A DNA stretch of 19,851 nucleotides, taken from the NCBI GenBank assembly GCA_029242825.1, contig JAQWTF010000057.1, positions 1 through 19,851 of the forward strand. Reading direction: 5' to 3'. This DNA is from MAG-120531 sp029242825. GTDB lineage: Bacteria > Bacteroidota > Bacteroidia > Flavobacteriales > Flavobacteriaceae. The position numbers and the translations under genes were made by a program. Positions 14,211 to 19,851 of the stretch are shown here, piece by piece. Numbering within the stretch: the first letter of the stretch is position 1; every line of letters starts with the position of its first letter. The notes under the pieces are model-generated. The model ran no database searches. It saw only the letters and a program-made list of their open reading frames with translations, and was not told where the DNA came from.

Positions 14211-14621
14211 TTAACAAAATTCATTGTACGCTTCCATTAAATTCTCTGCAATGGCTTGAGCAGCACGACCTTCAATGTGGTGACGCTCAATCATATGTAC
14301 CAATTCTCCGTCTTTAAACAAAGCCATAGAAGGTGAAGAAGGAGGAAAAGGAACCATCATATTTCTTGCTTGGTCCACTGCATCTGTATCTACACCTGCA
14401 AATACAGTTACGGCACGGCTGGGCACCTTAGCATTGGTCAAACTCATTTTTGCAGCGGGTCTGGCATTGGCTGCGGCACATCCGCAAACAGAGTTTACCA
14501 CGACCAAAGTAGTCCCGGAAGCATTGACTGCTTCTGCTACAGCTTCTGCTGTAAATAATTCTTGAAAACCTGCCTGGGCAAGGTCTTGTCTCATTGGTTT
14601 TACAAATTCTTCTGGATACAT
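14211..14621 (-). CDS. Bacilliredoxin, BrxA/BrxB (YphP/YqiW) family
   Basis: A 136-residue thioredoxin-fold protein, the usual family length. The redox motif is CGC (Cys46-Gly-Cys48) in VNSVCGCAAANARP, the hallmark of BrxA/BrxB. Such proteins remove bacillithiol from mixed disulfides in the cytoplasm. The protein ends NEFC, with an extra cysteine as its last residue. No bacillithiol synthesis gene (bshA, bshB, bshC) lies in the window. It is monocistronic, with an excellent terminator downstream and a perfect -7 box upstream, and it faces away from the DnaJ-domain gene. Confidence 0.93.
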   Translation of the reverse strand: MYPEEFVKPMRQDLAQAGFQELFTAEAVAEAVNASGTTLVVVNSVCGCAAANARPAAKMSLTNAKVPSRAVTVFAGVDTDAVDQARNMMVPFPPSSPSMALFKDGELVHMIERHHIEGRAAQAIAENLMEAYNEFC

Positions 14622-14646
14622 CCTTGCTTAATTTTTTTTTACCCTA

Positions 14647-14654
14647 CAAAGGTA
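14647..14654 (-). promoter_or_regulatory. -7 box for the bacilliredoxin gene
   Basis: On the minus strand TACCTTTG matches TAnnTTTG exactly, 25 bp before the start at 14621. Twenty bases further upstream is TTA in a GTGTTAA context, an imperfect -33 element. Confidence 0.5.
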
Positions 14655-14720
14655 CAACATACGGCCATAATTTTTAACACATCTTATGATTAGTTTATCC
14701 TGCATTTTTTGTGAAAAAAG

Positions 14721-14728
14721 TATCTTTG
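14721..14728 (+). promoter_or_regulatory. -7 box for the TerB-DnaJ gene train
   Basis: TATCTTTG matches TAnnTTTG exactly and lies 14 bp before the start codon at 14743, implying a very short leader. TTTA at 14694-14697 is a possible -33 element, 23 bp upstream. This box supports the start at 14743 over the ATG at 14686, which lies upstream of the promoter. Confidence 0.5.
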
Positions 14729-14742
14729 ATAAAATTTTGACA

Positions 14743-15474
14743 ATGACTAAATGGTTGGCAGCCCTACTGGGCTTTATTTTTTTTAGATTTCCCGGAGCAG
14801 TTGCTGGATATTTCCTGGGCAGTTTTGTAGACATGCTACAATCGGGTAAAAAAGGCCCTTCTTTTGGCAGTTTTACCAGTCAAAGACCAGTGTCTTCTCA
14901 AGATTTTGAGCTGCACTTACTCTCTTTGTGCGCGGTAGTGATTAAAGCAGACGGACAGGTAAGCCCTGCAGAAAAGGAATTTGTTAAACGCTATTTTATT
15001 CAGACCTACGGACAGCAAAGGGCCAATGCCATTTTTAGAACTTTTAATGAGGCCGTAGACAAAAAAGACCTGTCACTAGACAGTTTGTGCCAAAAAATAA
15101 ACCAGCGAGCCCCCTACGAACTCAAGCTTCAACTGTTGCACTTTCTTTTTAATATTGCCAAGGCAGACGGCCATGTAAGCGCGCCAGAGGTCAGTAAACT
15201 GGAAGAAATTGCCCGTTTATTACGCCTAGGTTCTGCTGATTTTAACTCTATAAAAGCCATGTTTATTGAGGCAACAGATGGTGCTTACACCATTTTAGAG
15301 GTTGAAAAAAACGCTACGGATGCAGCCGTAAAAAAAGCCTACAGAGACATGGCCAAGAAATACCATCCAGACCGCGTCATTACTGAAGATGCCGCTATAA
15401 AACGCGGAGCAGAAGAAAAATTCAAACAAGTGCAAAAGGCCTACGAAGCCATTCAAAAAGAACGCGGCATGTAA
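14743..15474 (+). CDS. TerB and DnaJ domain co-chaperone (DjlA-like)
   Basis: The start at 14743 gives 243 residues beginning MTKWLAALLGF. A glycine-rich hydrophobic N-terminal segment (about 5-29, ending VAGYFLGSFVD) resembles the membrane anchor of DjlA. A TerB-like helical domain follows, with two acidic motifs: KADGQVSPAEKEF (68-80) and AKADGHVSAPEVSKLEE (139-155). A C-terminal J domain starts near residue 181 and has the HPD tripeptide at 208-210, which stimulates the ATPase of DnaK. The ATG at 14686 would place 19 residues before the membrane segment and upstream of a good -7 box, so I reject it. It is the first gene of the plus-strand train; a DnaK partner is not in the window. Confidence 0.9.
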   Translation: MTKWLAALLGFIFFRFPGAVAGYFLGSFVDMLQSGKKGPSFGSFTSQRPVSSQDFELHLLSLCAVVIKADGQVSPAEKEFVKRYFIQTYGQQRANAIFRTFNEAVDKKDLSLDSLCQKINQRAPYELKLQLLHFLFNIAKADGHVSAPEVSKLEEIARLLRLGSADFNSIKAMFIEATDGAYTILEVEKNATDAAVKKAYRDMAKKYHPDRVITEDAAIKRGAEEKFKQVQKAYEAIQKERGM

Positions 15475-15498
15475 TAAGCCGCCAAAAAAACTGCAAAA

Positions 15499-15552
15499 CC
15501 AAAATAAACCACAAAGTCAAAAAAAAACCGCCAAACCACCAAAATAAACCAC
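15499..15552 (+). repeat. C/A-rich direct repeat in the spacer before the HupE/UreJ gene
   Basis: CCAAAATAAACCAC occurs at 15499-15512 and at 15539-15552, with a 40-bp period. The second copy ends immediately before the start codon (15554). The whole 79-bp spacer is almost free of G and T on the plus strand. The spacer after the dCMP deaminase gene has a similar arrangement with a different unit. Confidence 0.7.
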
Positions 15553-15553
15553 T

Positions 15554-16153
15554 ATGGATACATTGATATTTTATTTAGAGCTGGGTCTCAAACATGTTCT
15601 AGACCCCAACGGATACGATCATGTGCTGTTTTTAACTGCCTTAGTCCTGCCCTTTGCCTTAAAAAAAATCAAATCTGCCGTACTACTGGCCTCCGTATTC
15701 ACCCTCACCCACTGTATCTCTTTGGTGCTGTCTGTGTATGGGATTGTCAAAATATACGCCCCCCTCATTGAATTCTTAATCCCCTTGAGTATTTTATTAC
15801 TTCTGGGACTCAATATTAAAAACGCCCTTAAAAGCAACCAGCCTAAAACAGGGGTCATTGCCTATGGAGCAACCGCCCTATTTGGACTCATCCACGGCTT
15901 TGGCTTTTCCAACTATTTCAAGATGTTACTAGAAGGTCAAGAAGCCAAAAACAGCGCTTTAGTAGGTTTTGCCGCAGGAATAGAAGTGGCTCAATTGGCC
16001 GTGCTCAGCACGGTGATGCTTGCCAGTGCCCTTTTTATTCTTATCTTTAAAATTCAAAGACCCAGGTGGGTTATAGTGCTTTCTTCTGCCCTTGTGCTAG
16101 TGACACTCCCCCTCACCTATAACAGCCTTGTAGCTCTATTAGACGCCTTGTAA
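15554..16153 (+). CDS. HupE/UreJ-type polytopic membrane protein
   Basis: A 199-residue protein with about six membrane segments. Its histidine motifs are those of the HupE/UreJ_2 group: GLKHVLDPNGYDHVLFL (His14, Asp22, His23), THCISL (His53), and FGLIHGFGFS (His114). Members are thought to handle nickel or another metal, but in Bacteroidota they occur widely without hydrogenase or urease genes, and none is present here, so transport of nickel is only a possibility. Its stop overlaps the start of the dCMP deaminase gene by one base (TAATG), showing coupled translation. It follows the TerB-DnaJ gene after a 79-bp repeat-containing spacer. Confidence 0.87.
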   Translation: MDTLIFYLELGLKHVLDPNGYDHVLFLTALVLPFALKKIKSAVLLASVFTLTHCISLVLSVYGIVKIYAPLIEFLIPLSILLLLGLNIKNALKSNQPKTGVIAYGATALFGLIHGFGFSNYFKMLLEGQEAKNSALVGFAAGIEVAQLAVLSTVMLASALFILIFKIQRPRWVIVLSSALVLVTLPLTYNSLVALLDAL

Positions 16154-16593
16154 TGACCAGAGAAGACAAACAAGAAAAATACGATCAAGCCTACCTTAGA
16201 ATGGCCGCCGAATGGGGTAAATTATCCTATTGCAAGCGCAAACAAGTAGGAGCCATTGTGGTGAAAGACCGCATGATTATCTCCGATGGATACAACGGAA
16301 CGCCCTCCGGTTTTGAGAATTTTTGTGAAGATGAAGAAGGCTACACCAAATGGTATGTACTCCATGCAGAAGCCAACGCACTCTCCAAAGTAGCGGCCTC
16401 TACCCAATCTTCTCAGGGCGCCACCCTCTATATTACGCTTTCTCCTTGTAAAGAATGCAGCAAACTCATTCACCAAGCCGGAATTAAACGGGTGGTGTAC
16501 GCCAAGGCCTACAGAGACACCACTGGCATAGACTTTTTAGCCAAGGCAGGGGTGACTATCAGCCATATGCCCATAAAAGAAACAACTCAATAA
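16153..16593 (+). CDS. dCMP deaminase family protein (ComEB-like)
   Basis: A 146-residue zinc deaminase. The motif HAEANA (His71, with Glu73 as proton shuttle) and PCKEC (Cys99, Cys102) supply the zinc site. NGTPSG (48-53) and the acidic FCEDEEG stretch (57-63) are typical of dCMP deaminases, which convert dCMP to dUMP for thymidylate synthesis. Length matches the family. The start overlaps the upstream stop (TAATG), so it is translated with the membrane protein before it. Its link to deoxynucleotide supply parallels the nrdBA genes in the same window, but the two loci are about 4.5 kb apart and on opposite strands. Confidence 0.9.
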   Translation: MTREDKQEKYDQAYLRMAAEWGKLSYCKRKQVGAIVVKDRMIISDGYNGTPSGFENFCEDEEGYTKWYVLHAEANALSKVAASTQSSQGATLYITLSPCKECSKLIHQAGIKRVVYAKAYRDTTGIDFLAKAGVTISHMPIKETTQ

Positions 16594-16596
16594 AAA

Positions 16597-16668
16597 CACC
16601 CAATCTAAAAACGAATCCTAAAAACCTAAGCTAGCCACCCAATCTAAAAACCTGACCTAATCACCCAA
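16597..16668 (+). repeat. C/A-rich direct repeats in the spacer before the S41 protease gene
   Basis: CACCCAATCTAAAAAC occurs at 16597-16612 and 16636-16651 (period 39), and CACCCAA recurs at 16662-16668. The shorter unit CTAAAAAC occurs three times (16605, 16618, 16644). The plus strand of this spacer is very poor in G. No gene or promoter consensus is visible here. Confidence 0.7.
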
Positions 16669-16700
16669 GCAAGTAATCCATCTTAGAAACACGCCCTCCT

Positions 16701-18419
16701 ATGAGACAAAAACTATTCCGTTTGTTTTTAGCACTCACCATTTTAATGGCAGGTATTCTCATTGGAAGTCAAAGCGGTGCACCTTCCTATGCGCTCAGTG
16801 GGAGTCCCTCTGAAGTAGCCCAAGAAAAAATGCAACGCTTGCTTAATTTTATTGAAGAGGACTATGTAGACGCGGTAAACACAGACAGTATTGTCACCGT
16901 GACCATCAACGAAATACTAGACAAACTAGACCCTCATTCGGTCTATATTCCCAAGACCATTTCTTCCGCAGTAGCAGAACAAATGCAGGGCGATTTTGTA
17001 GGCATTGGGGTTAATTTTTATCGCTACAAAGACTCTGTGGCCGTGATTAGAACCGTCGCTGGTGGGCCCAGTGAAAAAGCCGGTATTCAGGCAGGAGACC
17101 GAATTTTATTGGCCCAAGGAGACACCCTTTACGGAAATAATATGCCCAATGATGAATTGGTGCAAAGGCTCAAAGGTCCTATTAACACAGAAGTTGGGTT
17201 AAGGGTCTTTAGAAAAAAAGACCGTACATTTCAAAACTTCACCCTAAAGCGGGACCGCATTCCCATTGTGTCTGTAAATGGATACTGCATGTTAGACAGC
17301 ACTTTAGGCTACCTGAAAATAAATCGATTTGCCGCCACCACCTATAACGAATTCAGCGCCGCATTGGCAGAACTCAAAGCTGGAGGGGCCCAACAACTCA
17401 TCCTAGACCTACGCGACAATTTGGGCGGTTATATGGGAATGGCCACCCAAATATCCGACGACTTTCTCCCCGCGAACACCCCCATTGTCTTTACCAAAAA
17501 CAAAAAAGGGACGGTAGCCACTACCCTAGCCAACGCAGGCGGCGCCTTTGAAAATAAACCAGTATTTGTACTGGTTAATGAACGTTCCGCCTCTGCTTCA
17601 GAAATAATTGCTGGAGCCCTACAAGACAATGACATAGGCACCATAATTGGACGAAGGACTTTTGGAAAGGGACTGGTTCAAAGGGAAATGCCCTTGGGAG
17701 ACGGATCTTCTGTACGCCTTACCATTGCCCGCTATTACACCCCAACAGGCCGCTCTATACAAAAACCCTATGGAGACGGTGATTATGAAAGTGCGCAAGA
17801 CCGCTACGCCAGCGGTGAACTCCTGTATAAAGACAGCATACCGGTAGTAGACTCACTAGCATACACCACTCCTAAAGGGAAAACAGTCTATGGCGGTGGC
17901 GGTATTATACCAGACGTATTTGTCCCTATTCAAGACAATGCGGTATTGGTGGTGCAAGAATTGGAGCGTCTGGGCGTATTCTCTTTCTTTAGCTTTGAGC
18001 AGTTAGACGCGCATAGAAACGACTATCAAGACTGGACAGAAACGGCTTTTGTAAAAGACTTTCAAGTGGCAGAAACCCTCTACCAGGATTTTGTCACTTA
18101 TTTAAAATCTGCTGGGGTGCCACTAGACACCAAAGACCACAAAGCCGCAGTATTATTGGAACTCAAAGCAGCATTGGCCTTTCAACTCTTTGGGGACAAT
18201 GCGGTACTTAAAATCCGAGCAGCCCAAGATCCTATGGTCCAAAAAGCCTTGACTTTAAAAAACCAAACAAGCCAAGTGGGTGCGGTAAACAATATTCATT
18301 TGTTGTCAGATCCGTCAGCAACAAAAACAAAGATCCAAACAACAAACGACGCACAAAACGACGTACAAAACGGCGCCCAAAATGCCCCCAAAGAAACCCT
18401 AGAAAATCCGGAATCATAA
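16701..18419 (+). CDS. S41 family carboxy-terminal processing protease with PDZ domain
   Basis: A 572-residue protease. The N-terminal segment FRLFLALTILMAGILIG (6-22) is a signal or membrane anchor, so it acts in the periplasm. A helical region precedes a PDZ domain (about 95-185, with QGDFVGIGVNF and GPSEKAGIQAGDRIL). The catalytic core has the Ser298/Lys323 dyad in NERSASASEI and GRRTFGKGLVQ, with the 25-residue spacing seen in E. coli Prc (Ser430/Lys455). The enzyme trims or degrades periplasmic proteins from their C-termini. The last 30 or so residues are low-complexity, with a 12-nt tandem repeat at 18345-18380. It is 4 bp upstream of a sensor kinase gene. Confidence 0.95.
   Translation: MRQKLFRLFLALTILMAGILIGSQSGAPSYALSGSPSEVAQEKMQRLLNFIEEDYVDAVNTDSIVTVTINEILDKLDPHSVYIPKTISSAVAEQMQGDFVGIGVNFYRYKDSVAVIRTVAGGPSEKAGIQAGDRILLAQGDTLYGNNMPNDELVQRLKGPINTEVGLRVFRKKDRTFQNFTLKRDRIPIVSVNGYCMLDSTLGYLKINRFAATTYNEFSAALAELKAGGAQQLILDLRDNLGGYMGMATQISDDFLPANTPIVFTKNKKGTVATTLANAGGAFENKPVFVLVNERSASASEIIAGALQDNDIGTIIGRRTFGKGLVQREMPLGDGSSVRLTIARYYTPTGRSIQKPYGDGDYESAQDRYASGELLYKDSIPVVDSLAYTTPKGKTVYGGGGIIPDVFVPIQDNAVLVVQELERLGVFSFFSFEQLDAHRNDYQDWTETAFVKDFQVAETLYQDFVTYLKSAGVPLDTKDHKAAVLLELKAALAFQLFGDNAVLKIRAAQDPMVQKALTLKNQTSQVGAVNNIHLLSDPSATKTKIQTTNDAQNDVQNGAQNAPKETLENPES
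18345..18380 (+). repeat. 12-nt coding tandem repeat in the S41 protease tail
   Basis: Three 12-nt units start at 18345, 18357 and 18369 and encode NDAQ, NDVQ and NGAQ; a fourth, degenerate unit encodes NAPK. The units keep the frame, so copy-number change would alter tail length without a frameshift. Confidence 0.75.
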
Positions 18420-18423
18420 GCCT

Positions 18424-19851
18424 ATGATCAAGACCAACTTTTCGCTAAGATCACGCATATTTATCTCCATGATAGTGCTGGTATTATTGGCCTCGGTACT
18501 GATCGCGGGAATTACCATTTACCAGTATTCCGAACAGGCCAAGGACTACCATGCAGACCGATTAGAACGCAAAGAAGAGCAACTCAAACGTAGCCTTTGG
18601 TACACCCTTCAAGAGAGTCCTTTGGTGCAGAGCAGAGCCAATGTGTCGCCTATATTTAGCGAATCGCTCTACGCCATTTCAGATGTTCAAAACGTTAATT
18701 TCAGCCTCTATGCCATAGACGGCACATTTATACAGACAGCAAACCCCAGCGCAGGACCGGTAGAAGCTGCGAGTACCCTAGCGAATGAAATCCTAGAAAA
18801 ACTGGCACAAAACAAACGATGGGTGGTAACCAAAAGCGAAGGAAATGTCACTTTTTTAGCCGCCTATTCCTATGTCTATGACCTGGACCAAAGACCACTT
18901 GCCATTTTATACCTGCCTTATTACGAAGACAACTCTTTTAACCAAAAAGAGCTGGAGGAATTTCTCGTAAGACTCTCGGGGGTGTATTTACTTATGCTAG
19001 CGGTGGCCATTGTATTGGCCTACCTCATCTCTGCTTATATTACACGTTCCTTAAAAACCATCTCAGACAAGCTGGCACAAACCGGACTAGAGCGTCAAAA
19101 TATAAAAATAGAAGTCCCTCAATCCTCGGAAGAAATAGGTAGAATCATAGAATCCTATAACGGGATGATAGACCAATTGGAACAATCTGCCGTAGCCCTA
19201 GCCAAATCCGAGCGCGAACAAGCCTGGCAAGAAATGGCCAAACAAGTGGCCCATGAGATCAAGAACCCCCTCACGCCCATGCGGCTCAATGTGCAGCTTT
19301 TTGAACAGCAATTTAAGGCCGGAGACTCAGCAGACCAAGAAAAACTCAAAGCTCACTCTGCCGCACTTTTGGAACAAATAGACACCCTGAGCAATATTGC
19401 CACAGCCTTTGCCACCTTTGCCCAACTCCCCGCCCAGCAAAAAGAATCCTTGGAATTTGACAAAGTAGTAGGCCTGGCCATCTCTTTATTTAATGAATCC
19501 TATATAGCTTACGTGCCCCCCACGAAACCCATCAGGGTAAAATTAGACCGCACCCAACTCATCCGGATAGTCACCAACCTAGTCAAAAACGCCATCCAGT
19601 CGGTGCCAGAAGACCGCACACCTGCCATTGTGGTGAAAGTCTCCGAGACCGCTACTGTCGTAAGCCTAGAGGTGTCCGACAATGGTATAGGTATAGCCCC
19701 AGACATTCAGGAAAAAATATTTGAGCCCAAATTCACCACCAAAGGATCTGGAATGGGCTTGGGATTAGGCATGGTGAAGAGTATTGTAGAGAGTTACGGC
19801 GGCCGTATTCAATTGGAAAGCGAACTGGAAAAAGGCAGTAAATTTACCGTG
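18424..19851 (+). CDS. NtrY-like membrane sensor histidine kinase (3' end cut by window edge)
   Basis: I read this frame directly: ATG at 18424, 4 bp after the S41 stop, open for 476 codons to the right edge. A first membrane helix (about 11-33) and a second (182-205, with LLMLAVAIVLAYLIS) enclose an extracytoplasmic sensor domain of about 150 residues. A HAMP-like region follows (about 206-258). The phosphoacceptor is His277 in QVAHEIKNPLTPMRL, a form typical of NtrY-type kinases. The ATP-binding part shows the N box NLVKNAIQS (384-392), DNGIGI (419-424), FEPKFTT (433-439) and GMGLGLG (443-449). The partner response regulator is not in the window and may lie to the right. Probably co-transcribed with the S41 protease. 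Confidence 0.94.
   Translation, partial: MIKTNFSLRSRIFISMIVLVLLASVLIAGITIYQYSEQAKDYHADRLERKEEQLKRSLWYTLQESPLVQSRANVSPIFSESLYAISDVQNVNFSLYAIDGTFIQTANPSAGPVEAASTLANEILEKLAQNKRWVVTKSEGNVTFLAAYSYVYDLDQRPLAILYLPYYEDNSFNQKELEEFLVRLSGVYLLMLAVAIVLAYLISAYITRSLKTISDKLAQTGLERQNIKIEVPQSSEEIGRIIESYNGMIDQLEQSAVALAKSEREQAWQEMAKQVAHEIKNPLTPMRLNVQLFEQQFKAGDSADQEKLKAHSAALLEQIDTLSNIATAFATFAQLPAQQKESLEFDKVVGLAISLFNESYIAYVPPTKPIRVKLDRTQLIRIVTNLVKNAIQSVPEDRTPAIVVKVSETATVVSLEVSDNGIGIAPDIQEKIFEPKFTTKGSGMGLGLGMVKSIVESYGGRIQLESELEKGSKFTV

Noticed and set aside
14686..14742. Longer TerB-DnaJ protein starting at 14686
   Set aside because: A perfect -7 box lies at 14721-14728, downstream of that ATG, and the membrane segment fits the later start.
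15554..16153. Nickel transporter for a hydrogenase or urease
   Set aside because: The HupE/UreJ motifs are present, but no hydrogenase or urease gene is in the window, so only the family is claimed.
15475..16700. CRISPR-like arrays in the two repeat-bearing spacers
   Set aside because: There are only two copies of each unit, units are 14-16 bp, no cas genes are present, and genes lie between the two repeat sites.

Overview
The window reads as a chromosome segment from a member of the Bacteroidota, most likely Flavobacteriaceae. This rests on the gene families (BrxA/BrxB bacilliredoxin, DUF3109, a eukaryote-like NrdAB pair, a NupG-like MFS carrier beside sugar oxidoreductases), on several -7 boxes of the Bacteroidota type TAnnTTTG, on weak Shine-Dalgarno sequences, and on short lipoprotein signals. 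The assignment is inferred from families and signals; no 16S gene or other marker is present. I see no tRNA, rRNA, transposase, phage gene or CRISPR array.

Region 1 (1-7756) is a divergent carbohydrate-oxidation locus. The minus-strand operon runs from 5336 leftwards: an exported lipoprotein TIM-barrel isomerase/epimerase, an MFS permease, a Gfo/Idh/MocA oxidoreductase, a second, cytoplasmic TIM-barrel isomerase/epimerase, and a DUF1080 (3-keto-disaccharide hydrolase family) lipoprotein cut by the window edge. Facing it on the plus strand is a coupled pair: a GMC-family FAD dehydrogenase with a Cys-x5-Cys-x3-Cys iron-sulfur-type motif, and its gluconate-2-dehydrogenase-subunit-3-like small subunit with a twin-arginine-like lipoprotein signal. 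Together they suggest breakdown by oxidation first. The GMC complex would make 3-keto-glycosides outside the inner membrane, DUF1080 and the exported TIM barrel would cleave or rearrange them there, the MFS protein would import the product, and the cytoplasmic Gfo/Idh and TIM-barrel enzymes would finish the conversion. The substrate cannot be read from the window. The 147-bp divergent promoter region carries an operator-like inverted repeat.

Region 2 (7757-11901) is a structured spacer ending in a strong bidirectional terminator, then a class Ia ribonucleotide reductase encoded as nrdB-nrdA on the minus strand. Both subunits look like the eukaryotic type. The spacer between them contains three consecutive inverted repeats.

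Region 3 (11902-14621) holds housekeeping genes: DUF3109 (minus), a MarC-family membrane protein and a 66-residue membrane protein (plus), a PlsC-type acyltransferase (minus) whose stop overlaps the small gene's stop, and a bacilliredoxin (minus) followed by a clear terminator.

Region 4 (14743-19851) is a plus-strand gene train: a TerB-DnaJ co-chaperone, a HupE/UreJ-type membrane protein, a dCMP/cytidine deaminase-family enzyme, an S41 carboxy-terminal processing protease, and an NtrY-like sensor histidine kinase that runs off the right edge. Two spacers in this train contain short C/A-rich direct repeats with almost the same period (40 and 39 bp).
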